Shown one piece after another: positions 36,050 to 45,787 of a DNA stretch of 64,000 nucleotides (positions are counted from its first letter, which is position 1; each line of letters opens with the position of its first letter). Position numbers and translations under genes: made by a program. Source of the stretch: Lachnoanaerobaculum orale (lineage in GTDB: Bacteria > Bacillota > Clostridia > Lachnospirales > Lachnospiraceae); assembly GCF_003862485.1 (NCBI RefSeq), contig NZ_RRCM01000001.1:518443-582442 (forward strand), read 5' to 3'. The notes beneath the pieces are model-generated. The model was given only the letters and a program-made list of their open reading frames with translations, did no database searches and had not been told where the DNA came from.

Positions 36050-37558
36050 ATGGAATTACTTGAACAGTGTAAAGAGTGGAATAACAATGAAGAATATCAA
36101 AAGGTAGTGGATGCGCTTGAGATTTTGCCTGAGAATGCCAGAACACCTGAAATGGATTCCGAGCTTGCAAAGGCATACAATAATCTGGGTGAGCCGGGCG
36201 ATTCTAAGCCGTTCATACAGGCGCTGGGATTATTATTACCGCATGAAGAGTATTTTAGAGGCAATCACAGATTTTACTTCAGAGTTGCTTACTCATATTT
36301 TTATCTTGAAGAGCACGGACTTGCCCTACATTACTTTAAGCAGGCTTTGGATGCAAGGCCCGGAGATGAAGACACCATTGATATGATGAATGAATGTGTG
36401 AATTGGCTGACAGACGGAGTCGTAGCGGTCTCCATGTCACAGAAGCTGGAACTTGTATGGGAAGATATACAAAAAGAGATAAGGAAATACAATAAAAACA
36501 GCAAAATCTTTAATGTAAGAGCTATAAATATAACAGCGAATCATATAAATGATGTGTTCCCTAAAATAAAAATAAATATTTTTTATGAAAGCAGGACTAT
36601 CGAATTTGAGGCCGGTGATGACAAGTCTAATGTATTCATGCTTGAATATATAAAGGATACAATGCCTGACAATCTAAAAGGTCTGTTTAATATAAGAGTC
36701 GGGATAGCGGCTAAAGAAGATATCAAAGATATAATAGTATATGAAGATGAGGAGTATGATATAAGCGAACTCAGATTCTTTGTCAGTGATGACAGGCAGA
36801 TAGTTATCTATGCCGATGAGTTTGATATTCCTCTTGAAGTTATAGAACAGCTCTTTATAGATATCTTCGGCGAGATAGATTTGATGGCAAACGATTTTGA
36901 GTTTGATATTGCGGACGAAGACGACTTTGACGCTCCGACTGAAGATACCTGTGATATAGTGCTTGATTATGAAGAGAAAGAAGACTTCTTAAAAGAGTGT
37001 GTGGACTACAGAGGACTGAAAGAAAGAGCTAAAAGTAAGGGTTTCAGACTTGGAATAAGTGCAAAAGAGTATTTGAAGATGTATTCAGGATACAGGTTAC
37101 AGTCCGTAGGAGATGATATCAGAGAGGATATATATACAGGAACCACCTGCCTGCCTTCACTTATAAGTGAGTATATATCAAGCGGACCGTTTGATAAGAT
37201 GCCTATAATGGATGAACTGTACAGAAACGGAGTGGTAGCCGGTTTCTTTTGTTTCAGTTTGGAAGAATCCGATCAGGAAAATGATTCGTTTGAGTATGAG
37301 TTTGAGGTTATGAATATCAGAAATCAGCTGATAGAGTATATCTTAAATGAACTTGAGAAGCTCGGAAAGACCGGAAATATCGCATTTTTAGAGGGCGCTA
37401 CAGGTAAAATATGCGGATATCTGGATTTCCTGATATTCGGAAACTTTATGGATATAATGAGCGCGGCATATGATTTTTTTGAAGAAAAGAATATAAAGCT
37501 GGCAGGTTATAAGACATTCAGAAAAATATCAAAATTAGTAACATTTAGGGAGGAATAA
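36050..37558 (+). CDS. TPR-containing protein of unknown function
   Basis: A 502-residue soluble acidic protein. Residues about 1-120 look like tetratricopeptide repeats (NEEYQKVVDALEILPEN, then YFYLEEHGLALHYFKQALDARP). The rest is a mixed domain I do not recognise, with conserved-looking acidic stretches (EFDIADEDDFDAP). Its stop TAA shares a base with the next ATG, so it is translationally coupled to the DUF4026 gene, whose protein has a similar acidic character. No signal peptide or membrane segment is seen. Confidence 0.7.
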   Translation: MELLEQCKEWNNNEEYQKVVDALEILPENARTPEMDSELAKAYNNLGEPGDSKPFIQALGLLLPHEEYFRGNHRFYFRVAYSYFYLEEHGLALHYFKQALDARPGDEDTIDMMNECVNWLTDGVVAVSMSQKLELVWEDIQKEIRKYNKNSKIFNVRAINITANHINDVFPKIKINIFYESRTIEFEAGDDKSNVFMLEYIKDTMPDNLKGLFNIRVGIAAKEDIKDIIVYEDEEYDISELRFFVSDDRQIVIYADEFDIPLEVIEQLFIDIFGEIDLMANDFEFDIADEDDFDAPTEDTCDIVLDYEEKEDFLKECVDYRGLKERAKSKGFRLGISAKEYLKMYSGYRLQSVGDDIREDIYTGTTCLPSLISEYISSGPFDKMPIMDELYRNGVVAGFFCFSLEESDQENDSFEYEFEVMNIRNQLIEYILNELEKLGKTGNIAFLEGATGKICGYLDFLIFGNFMDIMSAAYDFFEEKNIKLAGYKTFRKISKLVTFREE

Positions 37559-38853
37559 TGTTTAATCTATTTAAGAAAAAGCAAAATGAGGTAAAGTTGC
37601 CTGAAGTTGCACCTATGGAGTTGTGGGAAGAGCGTTCATATATGCATGTGCTCTCTGATAAAGTGGATGTTGAGGATATTGATGGCGTCAAAGAAAGAAT
37701 ACAGGCGGTAGACGGAGTAAATCTTAAAGAATTCAACATTAAAGATGATAAGTCGGGCAACATGATACTTGATTATAAGGGCGAAGAGTACGGTGTAGGT
37801 TTTTATTTTGAAGATTTTGTATTTGACCGTCTGTATTCATTACAAAAGCAAAAGATTCATGATGAGGACTTTGAAAAAATTGAGAAAAAGACCAATTCAT
37901 TTATCATATATATGAAGTTTAACAAGAATTATTTTGACTCATATCATCTACAGTTAAAGCTTATAACAGCGTTTTTCCCTGATACATTGGCGGTAATAGA
38001 TGAAAGTGCGGAGAGACTTTTAAGTGGAAGATGGGTAAAGCTTGCGGCAAAGTCAAGTGTTACACCTAATGCTGAAAGCTTATTTACGGTACAGGCTGTA
38101 TTTGATGACGAGACAAATAAAGTTTGGCTACATACACATGGTATGTGCAGAACGGGATTTTCGGAGTTTGAACTTTTGGATATAAGCAGAGACAATGCAA
38201 ACGATCTTTATTATTTGATAAATACCGTGGCGAACAGAGTATTGTATCAAAATGAAGCTATAGAAGATTATATTTTCCTTGGAGAGTTTATAGACGGAAG
38301 AGAGATAGTTGTGGCACCTCTTCCATGGAATGTAGCAATTGCAAAGTATCCTTCCGATATAATTGGAGGTCCTGCGGACAGAGCCGACAGTCATAATACA
38401 AACAGTCAGGTTATTTTCCTTTTCTTATCTGAAGAAGATGCAAATAACGGTAAGTATACAAAGCCTTCAGATGTAGAGGAAAAGCTTGTTGAAAATCCGC
38501 TGTATTATTATACTAATGAGCAGACGGAGCATATGAAGTTTATGTCAAGAGACAGATATGAACTTTTGAAAAAGGCAATTTCGGAGAATCCAAGTTACAA
38601 AGCACTTATAAAGGTCGGATTACCTACAGACGGTGAGGACGGAAATCCTGATTATGAAAATCTTGAGCATATCTGGTTTGAACTTTTAGAGTTTACAGAG
38701 GAAGGATTCAGGGCGGTGCTCACACAGGCGCCATATAGAGTAGCGGCTATGAAAGAGGGCGATGAGGGTGAATACACTGTCAATGATGTAACAGATTGGG
38801 TTATTTATACAGATGAAATGAGCATAGATCCGAATACTGCTTATTTACTATAA
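37558..38853 (+). CDS. DUF4026/DUF2314 domain protein
   Basis: A 431-residue soluble protein. The N-terminal and central parts fit DUF4026, and the end (WFELLEFTEEGFRAVLTQAP, then DVTDWVIYTDEMSIDPNTAYLL) fits DUF2314. Both families are common in enteric bacteria and Clostridia but have no known function. The start codon overlaps the stop of the TPR gene, pointing to a complex or joint role. YhcH and BrnQ genes follow within 9 bases, suggesting one message. Confidence 0.78.
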   Translation: MFNLFKKKQNEVKLPEVAPMELWEERSYMHVLSDKVDVEDIDGVKERIQAVDGVNLKEFNIKDDKSGNMILDYKGEEYGVGFYFEDFVFDRLYSLQKQKIHDEDFEKIEKKTNSFIIYMKFNKNYFDSYHLQLKLITAFFPDTLAVIDESAERLLSGRWVKLAAKSSVTPNAESLFTVQAVFDDETNKVWLHTHGMCRTGFSEFELLDISRDNANDLYYLINTVANRVLYQNEAIEDYIFLGEFIDGREIVVAPLPWNVAIAKYPSDIIGGPADRADSHNTNSQVIFLFLSEEDANNGKYTKPSDVEEKLVENPLYYYTNEQTEHMKFMSRDRYELLKKAISENPSYKALIKVGLPTDGEDGNPDYENLEHIWFELLEFTEEGFRAVLTQAPYRVAAMKEGDEGEYTVNDVTDWVIYTDEMSIDPNTAYLL

Positions 38854-38862
38854 GGAGAGAAT

Positions 38863-39315
38863 ATGTTTTTTACAAATATAAAGTTGGCTAAGAAGTACAA
38901 TTATCTGAACGAGAAGTTTTTGAAAGCTTATGATTGGTTGGAGAGCCATGATTTGAATTCATTACCTGCAGGAAAGTATGAGATAGATGGCGGTGATGTA
39001 TTTGCAAATGTACAGGAATATACCACATTGCCGGTAGAAGAAAAGAAGTTTGAGGCACATGATAAATTTTTTGATATTCAATATTTGATAGAAGGTGTGG
39101 AATTTTTCGGTATCTGTGACAGAGAGGGACTTAAAGTAAAGGAAGCCAAGCCTGAAAATGATGTGCTTTTCTTTGAGACGCCTGATACTTACGGTCATGT
39201 GATACTCCATCCGAATGAATTTATAGTGGTTGCACCGGAGGATGCACATATGCCGGGATGCTGTATGGATAAACCGGCAAGTGCAAAAAAGGCAGTTATA
39301 AAAGTGAGAGTATGA
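38863..39315 (+). CDS. YhcH/YjgK/YiaL family protein (EbgC-like cupin)
   Basis: A 150-residue cupin-type protein with the family blocks LPAGKYEIDGGDVFANVQEY, EAHDKFFDIQYLIEGVE and FIVVAPEDAHMPGCCMDKP, whose Glu, Asp and His residues line the usual metal site. Relatives act in sialic acid or galactoside metabolism, possibly as sugar anomerases. GGAGAG precedes the ATG. The gene overlaps brnQ by four bases, an odd partner for a sugar enzyme. Confidence 0.85.
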   Translation: MFFTNIKLAKKYNYLNEKFLKAYDWLESHDLNSLPAGKYEIDGGDVFANVQEYTTLPVEEKKFEAHDKFFDIQYLIEGVEFFGICDREGLKVKEAKPENDVLFFETPDTYGHVILHPNEFIVVAPEDAHMPGCCMDKPASAKKAVIKVRV

Positions 39316-40628
39316 TAAAAAAGGGTTTCTTAATAGGACTGTTACTCTTCGGTATCTTTTTTGGAGCAGGGAATCTAATTTTCCCTGCCGAACTTGGGTT
39401 TAGGGCAGGAAAATATTTTTTACCGGCCATGTCGGGCTTTGTATTGTCGGGTGTAGGAATAGCCATAGTCACTTTGATAGTCGGAACTATGGTCAAAGGC
39501 GGATATAAAAGGGAGCTTGGTATAAAGGTAGGAGTAAACTTTGCAATAGGGTATTTGACAGCACTTTACCTTGCTATAGGTCCTTTTTTTGCGATACCGA
39601 GGACTGCAAGTACATCTTTTTCTATAGGTATTGCACCTGTGACCGGAAACACAAGATTTGCATTATTTGTATTCAGTGCAATATATTTTCTGCTTGCATA
39701 TCTTATAGCACTCAATCCTTCAAAACTTATGGATAGAGTAGGCAAGGTGCTTACTCCAATATTTGCACTTCTTATAGTTATACTTATAATTGTAGGAAAT
39801 CTGAACTTTCATGTTGTGAATGAGGGTGAGATGGAGGGGAGTCTGACAGCTCTAAAGACAGGATTTTTTGACGGGTATAATACTTTGGACGCACTGGCTT
39901 CTGTAAGTTTTTGTCTGATTGCCACTTCAGGGATAAAGACATTCGGATTTTCATCAAAAAAAGAGTATATGAGTATAATGGCAATAGTAGGTATTGTTAC
40001 AACTATACTGTTTAGCAGCTTATATATCGGACTTGGAGCTTTGGGGAATAAGTTTGATGTTCCGAATGAAGTTTTATCTGATAAGAGCGTCAATATAGGT
40101 ACATATATACTTTCAATGAGTTCATATAAGCTTTTCGGAAGTTTTGGACAGGCTTTCCTTGGAGCAATGACAATACTTACCTGTTTTACTACTACTGTAG
40201 GTCTTATCGTAGTTACTTCCGAATTTTTTGCAGACACATTCAAAAGGTTCGGATATAAGTCGTATGTAAATATATTTACTCTTACAGGTTTTGCCATGTC
40301 AAACTTCGGACTCAATACTATTATAAAGATTTCCGTACCTGTACTTAATATCCTGTACCCTGTTACAATAGTTATAGTACTTATAGTTATATTAAATAAA
40401 TTTATAAGTATGTCCAATGTCGGTATGAGATTTACAATTATTTTAACGGCGGTAACGGCTTTTATAGAAGTGATTGGAGATGTCTTTAATATAAAGGTGA
40501 TAAACTCATTTATGTCAATGTTTATAGGCGGAAGTTTGGGATTTGTCTGGGTGAATATTGCGGTTTTGGGGATAATTATATCTCTGATATTGAGGGATAA
40601 AATAAAGGGCGAAAGCTTTGAAATATAA
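39312..40628 (+). CDS. brnQ: Branched-chain amino acid:cation symporter
   Basis: A 438-residue, 12-segment LIVCS-family transporter that imports Leu, Ile and Val with sodium or protons. The signature start LLLFGIFFGAGNLIFPAELG is complete, and GPFFAIPRTASTSFSIGI and TCFTTTVGLIVVTSEFF are also family blocks. Its ATG overlaps the YhcH stop (ATGA). A strong terminator follows. Together with the AzlCD exporter at 4.8-5.5 kb, the window holds both an importer and an exporter for branched-chain amino acids. Confidence 0.93.
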   Translation: MIKKGFLIGLLLFGIFFGAGNLIFPAELGFRAGKYFLPAMSGFVLSGVGIAIVTLIVGTMVKGGYKRELGIKVGVNFAIGYLTALYLAIGPFFAIPRTASTSFSIGIAPVTGNTRFALFVFSAIYFLLAYLIALNPSKLMDRVGKVLTPIFALLIVILIIVGNLNFHVVNEGEMEGSLTALKTGFFDGYNTLDALASVSFCLIATSGIKTFGFSSKKEYMSIMAIVGIVTTILFSSLYIGLGALGNKFDVPNEVLSDKSVNIGTYILSMSSYKLFGSFGQAFLGAMTILTCFTTTVGLIVVTSEFFADTFKRFGYKSYVNIFTLTGFAMSNFGLNTIIKISVPVLNILYPVTIVIVLIVILNKFISMSNVGMRFTIILTAVTAFIEVIGDVFNIKVINSFMSMFIGGSLGFVWVNIAVLGIIISLILRDKIKGESFEI

Positions 40629-40632
40629 AAAC

Positions 40633-40668
40633 GGCTGTTATAAGTGGAGACTTATAACAGCCTATTTT
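40633..40668. terminator. Bidirectional terminator after brnQ
   Basis: Perfect 13-base stem GGCTGTTATAAGT / ACTTATAACAGCC (40633-40645 and 40650-40662) with a GGAG loop and A-rich and T-rich flanks, between convergent genes. Confidence 0.9.
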
Positions 40669-41498
40669 TAGAACCTTAAAACGTTTAGAGATGTGGACTC
40701 ATGTGAGGCAAGACTGTAAGCACAATTTTTGTCCATTGACTCCATTCTCACCCACTCAAGAGAACGCATGGAAGCCTCTTTATCAACACTGATTGCAGGC
40801 GGTGTAAGTTCCTTCCACGCAAGCTCACCATAGCCGGCATCCGCATAAAGGAGTGTAAATTTATTGTTTTCAGATGTTACCTTTACTCCGAACATACCTG
40901 CGGAGTGACCGTACAGTTTTATAAGATTGATGGAGCCGTCACCAAGTAAATCAAAAGATTTTTCAAAAGGACCTTCTTTTTTGTTCCAATCAAATATGGA
41001 AATATCGGCATTTTTCCACCAACTTCTGGAATATCTTAGAGGATTTTTTACAGCCGTTTTGGCTTCATCTCTTGAAACCAAAATCTTGGTATCTGAAGAG
41101 AGGTCTACAACTCCGCTTACATTTTCAAAGTCAAGATGAGTAAGCAATACGCAGTCTATATCCTTTGGTGAAAGATTGATTGATTCAAGCCTTGAAAGCA
41201 GAGAAGAGTCCTTTTTCAGATGAAAGCGTGTGGAAGCACAGGTAAGAGGTGCCTTGATTTCACTGATTTGCTTTTTTAGGCTAAGCGGAGCATCAGACTC
41301 AAGCTCTTTTTTGATACCTGCATCTACAAGTATATTCTTTTTTCCTGTCTGAATAAGAAAAGACAGAACAGGAATATTTACTCTGTCAGTATCTTTTAGA
41401 AACAGTCCGTATGTCTGCGGATTGAACTTATCATTGCCTTTATATGCGAGAGAAGGTGATACTTCGACCTCTCCGGTTTGTAATATATATATTTTCAT
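40668..41498 (-). CDS. Metallo-beta-lactamase-fold protein with altered metal motif
   Basis: A protein of about 276 residues resembling the lactonase-like MBL group. The fold markers are present: NILVDAGIKKEL, LLTHLDFENVSGV, LYGHSAGMFGV, LYADAGYGE and a late ASHE. However, the central HxHxDH (or HxDxDH) motif reads HLDFEN here, so the Asp and second His metal ligands are replaced by Glu and Asn. The other ligands (His, Asp, His) remain. It may be inactive, bind one metal, or use other chemistry. The ATG at 41498 (MKIYILQTGEVEV) is preferred over TTG 41534. It stands alone. Confidence 0.75.
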   Translation of the reverse strand: MKIYILQTGEVEVSPSLAYKGNDKFNPQTYGLFLKDTDRVNIPVLSFLIQTGKKNILVDAGIKKELESDAPLSLKKQISEIKAPLTCASTRFHLKKDSSLLSRLESINLSPKDIDCVLLTHLDFENVSGVVDLSSDTKILVSRDEAKTAVKNPLRYSRSWWKNADISIFDWNKKEGPFEKSFDLLGDGSINLIKLYGHSAGMFGVKVTSENNKFTLLYADAGYGELAWKELTPPAISVDKEASMRSLEWVRMESMDKNCAYSLASHESTSLNVLRF

Positions 41499-41637
41499 AA
41501 ATAACCATACCTTATCATATTTTAGTTGTTTCAAACCGTATTATACAAAATATAGTACGCTTGGTCAAACTTAATATAATTTTTTGTTGCGAAGAACATG
41601 GCTATTTCGTATAATGGTGAGAATGTGAGGTAGGAAG

Positions 41638-42354
41638 ATGACAAATAAAAATAAAGAAAACGGGAGTCTGTTAAAGAAACTTCTTTGGTGGATTCCTATA
41701 ATTATTTTGGGCTTAATGTTCGCCCTTGGCGCATGTACAAGGCAGGAAAGCAAAAGTATCAGTGCTGAGAGTTTTTCAAATACGGAGAGTACTCAAAGCA
41801 AAAATATTTCAGATGAAAGCACTTCAAAGCACAGCGAAGAGATAACCGGAACACAGAGTCAAAAAAAACATAAACAAAAAAATAATAAATCAAAAAAACA
41901 TAAAAAAAACAAAAAACAAAGTCAGGAGTCAAGCAGCGAAACTTTAGAAGAGACAAGCCCTGAAAGTGAGAGTACACAAGAGTCTGAGACTGTCGAAAGC
42001 AGGGAGACAACTGTAGAAGAAAACGGCAACTATACTTCAAAAGACGATGTTGCACTTTATATTCACACCTACAAAAAGCTTCCTGTAAACTATATTACAA
42101 AGGCCGAGGCTCAGGAGATGGGCTGGGACCCTGAGAAAGGAAATCTTTCGGATGTGCTTCCGGGAATGAGCATCGGAGGCAGTGCCTTCGGAAATTATGA
42201 AGGAAATTTGCCGAGGGCAAGCGGAAGAAGATATTTTGAATGTGATATTGACTATGACGGCGGATATAGAGGTCCTAAAAGACTGATATATTCAAATGAC
42301 GGTCTGGTTTTTTATACTGAAGACCACTACAAAACTTTTGAACAATTGTATTAG
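41638..42354 (+). CDS. Exported barnase-like ribonuclease (N1/T1 family)
   Basis: A 238-residue guanyl-specific ribonuclease. Residues 11-33 are a hydrophobic export signal ending in ALGAC, a likely lipobox with Cys33. Residues about 36-130 are a Ser/Lys/Glu/Gln-rich low-complexity linker. The C-terminal ~107 residues align with barnase: NYITKAEAQEMGW, GNLSDVLPG, SGRRYFECDIDY and KRLIYSNDGLVFYTEDHYKTF. The catalytic residues are all there: K155, E201, R211, R215 and H230 (barnase K27, E73, R83, R87, H102). The gene for its inhibitor follows after 9 bases. It may serve RNA scavenging or competition with other bacteria. Confidence 0.93.
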   Translation: MTNKNKENGSLLKKLLWWIPIIILGLMFALGACTRQESKSISAESFSNTESTQSKNISDESTSKHSEEITGTQSQKKHKQKNNKSKKHKKNKKQSQESSSETLEETSPESESTQESETVESRETTVEENGNYTSKDDVALYIHTYKKLPVNYITKAEAQEMGWDPEKGNLSDVLPGMSIGGSAFGNYEGNLPRASGRRYFECDIDYDGGYRGPKRLIYSNDGLVFYTEDHYKTFEQLY

Positions 42355-42363
42355 GGAAAGATT

Positions 42364-42642
42364 ATGAATAATATTACTTTAAAATTGGATAAGTTTAGTA
42401 AAAAGGAAGAATTACACAGTTACTTGAAAAAGAAAATGAAGTTTCCGGATTACTACGGGGAAAATCTGGATGCTTTATTTGACTGTTTGACTGATATAAG
42501 TACCGATACGGCTGTTGACATAAAATACGATGCGGATAATGAACTTCAAAGAGCAGTGCTTGCAGTATTCAGCGATGCGGTGTCACAAAATACACATTTG
42601 GCTATAATAAAGACAAAGGTCAAGAAAAAGAAGCCTGAGTAG
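42364..42642 (+). CDS. Barstar-like ribonuclease inhibitor
   Basis: A 92-residue cytoplasmic protein of the barstar family. The core KFPDYYGENLDALFDCLTD carries the two acidic residues (D36, D40) that enter the barnase active site in the known complex. It should protect the producer from the ribonuclease encoded 9 bases upstream. The C-terminus is unusually basic (KTKVKKKKPE). recJ begins 21 bases later and may be read from the same message. Confidence 0.92.
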   Translation: MNNITLKLDKFSKKEELHSYLKKKMKFPDYYGENLDALFDCLTDISTDTAVDIKYDADNELQRAVLAVFSDAVSQNTHLAIIKTKVKKKKPE

Positions 42643-42663
42643 TATATTTAGAATGGAGAGTAA

Positions 42664-44391
42664 ATGGAGTCAAAGTGGATGCTATATACAAAGCGAGCTG
42701 ATTTTGAAAAAATATCGGCTCGCTTTCATATTTCACCTGTTTTAGCGAGAATAATAATAAACAGGGATATAAAGGAAGAAGATTTTTTACTGTATCTTAA
42801 GAGTGATTTAAGTTTGATGCATGATGCAGGCAGTTTATATGGTGTGGAAGATGCATATAATGAAATCATGAGTGAGATAAAAAATGGAAATAAGATAAGA
42901 GTTGTGGGAGATTATGATATAGACGGAGTCTGTTCATCGTATATCCTGGTGAAGTCTCTGAGACGATTCGGTGCAAATGCAGATGTAAGGATACCTGACA
43001 GAATAAAGGACGGCTACGGTATCAATGACAATATAATAAATGAAGCGGCAAATGATAAAATCTCTATGATTATCACCTGTGACAACGGTATTGCGGCACA
43101 TTCTCAGATGGAACTTGCAAGGAAGCTTGGAATAAAAGTCATTATCACTGATCATCATGAGGTTTATCAGGAAGACGGCAAGGACTATCTGCCTGTAGCA
43201 GATGTGGTAATAAATCCTAAAAGAAGTGAATGTAAGTATCCTTTTAAAAGTATTTGCGGAGCGCTGGTAGCCTATAAGCTTATGGAATATATGTTTGAAA
43301 GGCTGTACAGTAAAAAAATGTATGAAGACGGTGAACTGAGTGATCTTTTGGAGGTGGCAGCCATTGCGACAATAGGTGATGTTATGCCGCTTGTAGACGA
43401 GAACAGAGTACTTGTAAAACACGGCTTAAAAAGCCTGATGAATACAAAGAACTTAGGACTTAGAGCGCTTATAAAGGCTACCGGTATGGAGGGTAAAAAA
43501 ATCAGTGCTTACAGTATCGGATTTGTTATAGGGCCTTGTCTGAATGCGGGAGGAAGACTTGAAAATGCGCTTGTTGCCTTAAATATGTTTATGTCAGAAA
43601 GCAGTGATGAGGCAAATGAGTACGCAATGCATTTAAAAGAGCTAAACGATGAGAGAAAGGACCTCACAGCCATGAATGTAAAAGTGGCTGTAGAGCTGGC
43701 GGAAAGAGAATATGCAGATGACGATATATTGGTGATATATCTTGAAAATTGCCATGAGTCCATTGCCGGAATTATCGCAGGCAGGGTGAGAGAAGCATTG
43801 GGAAAGCCTACGATTATACTTACGGATGCCTTCGGTGAAGACGGCATGATAAAGGGGTCGGGAAGGTCGATAGAAAGCTATAACATGTTTGAAGCACTAT
43901 ATGAAGTCAAAGATATATTTGAAAAGTTCGGCGGACATCATATGGCGGCAGGTATGAGTTTAAAAAAGGACAGACTTGATGAATTCAGAAAAAGATTGAA
44001 TGAAAATTCAAAGCTTACAAAAGAAGATTTCATACAAAAGATATGGATTGATGTACCTCTGCCTTTTTCATATATCAGTCATGACTTTGTAAGAGAACTT
44101 GAAAAGCTGGAGCCTTACGGAAATAAGAATGAGAAGCCCAAGTTTGCAAGGAAGGGTATAAAGATATTATCAAAGAATATACTCGGTAAAAATAAAAATG
44201 TGGTAAAGATGGTGCTTGAAGATGACGGTACAAGGCTTGACGGAATATATTTTTGTGACGGAGAAGCCTTCTTTGAGGAGCTTAAAGGTAATAATGAGAT
44301 AGATATTATATATTATCCGGATATAAATGAGTATGGCGGCAGAGAGAGTCTGCAAGTGATTATAACCGGTTATAAGATAAAAAATATATAG
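42664..44391 (+). CDS. recJ: Single-strand DNA-specific exonuclease RecJ
   Basis: A 5'-3' exonuclease for recombination and repair. The DHH motifs are complete: VGDYDIDGVCS, TCDNGI, TDHHE, TIGDVMPL, and the DHHA1 part GSGRSIESYNMF and GGHHMAAGMSL. The OB-like substrate domain follows (about residues 460-575). At 575 residues it is normal for Clostridia. GGAG lies just before the ATG. It follows the barnase/barstar pair closely, with no terminator between. Confidence 0.95.
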   Translation: MESKWMLYTKRADFEKISARFHISPVLARIIINRDIKEEDFLLYLKSDLSLMHDAGSLYGVEDAYNEIMSEIKNGNKIRVVGDYDIDGVCSSYILVKSLRRFGANADVRIPDRIKDGYGINDNIINEAANDKISMIITCDNGIAAHSQMELARKLGIKVIITDHHEVYQEDGKDYLPVADVVINPKRSECKYPFKSICGALVAYKLMEYMFERLYSKKMYEDGELSDLLEVAAIATIGDVMPLVDENRVLVKHGLKSLMNTKNLGLRALIKATGMEGKKISAYSIGFVIGPCLNAGGRLENALVALNMFMSESSDEANEYAMHLKELNDERKDLTAMNVKVAVELAEREYADDDILVIYLENCHESIAGIIAGRVREALGKPTIILTDAFGEDGMIKGSGRSIESYNMFEALYEVKDIFEKFGGHHMAAGMSLKKDRLDEFRKRLNENSKLTKEDFIQKIWIDVPLPFSYISHDFVRELEKLEPYGNKNEKPKFARKGIKILSKNILGKNKNVVKMVLEDDGTRLDGIYFCDGEAFFEELKGNNEIDIIYYPDINEYGGRESLQVIITGYKIKNI

Positions 44392-44460
44392 CAATGAGAG
44401 TTTATTTATTGTATACTTTACTTTCAGAAGCAACAAAACAGTTATGTAGGAGAGTTAGAT

Positions 44461-45708
44461 ATGGTTAACGAAGTGATGAACTTTTTAAAAGAACTTGACC
44501 CTGAGGTCGGCACAGCGGTAGAAAAGGAAGCAAACAGACAGAGAAGAAATCTTGAACTTATTGCATCCGAGAATATCGTATCGGAAGCTGTGATGATGGC
44601 AATGGGAACGGTGCTTACAAATAAATATGCTGAGGGATATCCGGGAAAGAGATATTACGGAGGCTGTGAGGATGTGGATATAGTTGAGAGCATTGCCATC
44701 GAGAGAGCAAAGAAACTCTTTAACTGTGACTATGCCAATGTTCAGCCGCATTCAGGCGCACAGGCAAATATGGCTGTATTTTTGGCAATGCTTGAGGCCG
44801 GAGATACCGTACTTGGAATGAATCTAAATCACGGCGGACATTTGACACACGGTTCAGCTGTAAACTTTTCAGGAAAGTACTTCAATATAGTGCCTTACGG
44901 TGTAAATGATGATGGATTTATCGACTACGATGAGCTTGAGAAAATAGCAATTGAACATAAGCCGAAGATGATTATAGCAGGTGCAAGTGCATATGCCAGA
45001 GTAATAGACTTTAAGAGATTCAGAGAAGTTGCAGATAAGGTCGGTGCATACCTTATGGTGGATATGGCTCATATTGCAGGACTTGTTGCAACAGGACTTC
45101 ATCCGTCACCTATAGGCATAGCCGATGTTGTAACCACTACAACACATAAGACACTTAGAGGACCGAGAGGCGGACTTATCCTTGCAAACAAGGAAGCTGC
45201 CGAGAAGTTTAACTTTAACAAGGCTGTTTTCCCTGGAATTCAGGGCGGACCGCTTGAGCATGTAATCGCGTCAAAGGCGGTTTGTTTCGGCGAGGCTCTT
45301 AAGCCTGAGTTTAAAAAGTATCAGGAGCAGGTGGTAAAGAATGCCAAGGCTTTGGCTGACGCGCTTATAGCCGAGGGATTTAACATCCTTACAGGAGGTA
45401 CAGACAATCACCTTATGCTGCTTGACCTCAGAGGAACCGGTATCACAGGAAAAGAACTTCAAAATAAATGTGATGAAGTATATATCACTTTGAATAAGAA
45501 TACAGTACCGAACGATCCGCAGAGTCCGTTCACTACAAGCGGTGTAAGAATAGGTACACCTGCAGTTACAAGTAGAGGACTTGTGGAAGAGGATATGAAG
45601 ACTGTAGCAAGACTTATCAAAATGGCTGCATATGACTTTGATACAAAGGCCGATGAGATAAGAGCCGAAGTTACAAAGCTTATGGATAAGTATCCTATTT
45701 ATAAGTAA
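44461..45708 (+). CDS. glyA: Serine hydroxymethyltransferase
   Basis: PLP enzyme converting serine and tetrahydrofolate to glycine and methylene-tetrahydrofolate. It has the PLP-binding lysine in [13 protein letters not shown] and the family blocks [27 protein letters not shown] and [10 protein letters not shown]. The 415-residue length is normal. TAGGAGAG precedes the ATG. It is followed by two hairpins and apt, a purine salvage gene; both serve one-carbon/purine metabolism. Confidence 0.97.
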   Translation: MVNEVMNFLKELDPEVGTAVEKEANRQRRNLELIASENIVSEAVMMAMGTVLTNKYAEGYPGKRYYGGCEDVDIVESIAIERAKKLFNCDYANVQPHSGAQANMAVFLAMLEAGDTVLGMNLNHGGHLTHGSAVNFSGKYFNIVPYGVNDDGFIDYDELEKIAIEHKPKMIIAGASAYARVIDFKRFREVADKVGAYLMVDMAHIAGLVATGLHPSPIGIADVVTTTTHKTLRGPRGGLILANKEAAEKFNFNKAVFPGIQGGPLEHVIASKAVCFGEALKPEFKKYQEQVVKNAKALADALIAEGFNILTGGTDNHLMLLDLRGTGITGKELQNKCDEVYITLNKNTVPNDPQSPFTTSGVRIGTPAVTSRGLVEEDMKTVARLIKMAAYDFDTKADEIRAEVTKLMDKYPIYK

Positions 45709-45713
45709 TAATT

Positions 45714-45773
45714 ATTTGCAGCAGTCTGCAAATTTATATTTTAGAAAGGGCGGCCCAAGGGATTTTGGGCTGC
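45714..45773 (+). other. Two consecutive hairpins between glyA and apt
   Basis: ATTTGCAG-CAGT-CTGCAAAT (45714-45733), followed by TTATATTTT, resembles a weak glyA terminator. GCGGCCCAA / TTGGGCTGC (45750-45758 and 45765-45773, loop GGGATT) follows, with no T tract, 14 bases before the apt ATG. Confidence 0.6.
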
Positions 45774-45787
45774 TTCGGTGTGTGAAA

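Noticed and set aside
39809-40417. 202-residue minus-strand frame inside brnQ
   Set aside because: Antisense of a transmembrane gene; such frames arise from its biased codons.
42934-43422. 162-residue minus-strand frame inside recJ
   Set aside because: Antisense shadow of a well-supported gene.
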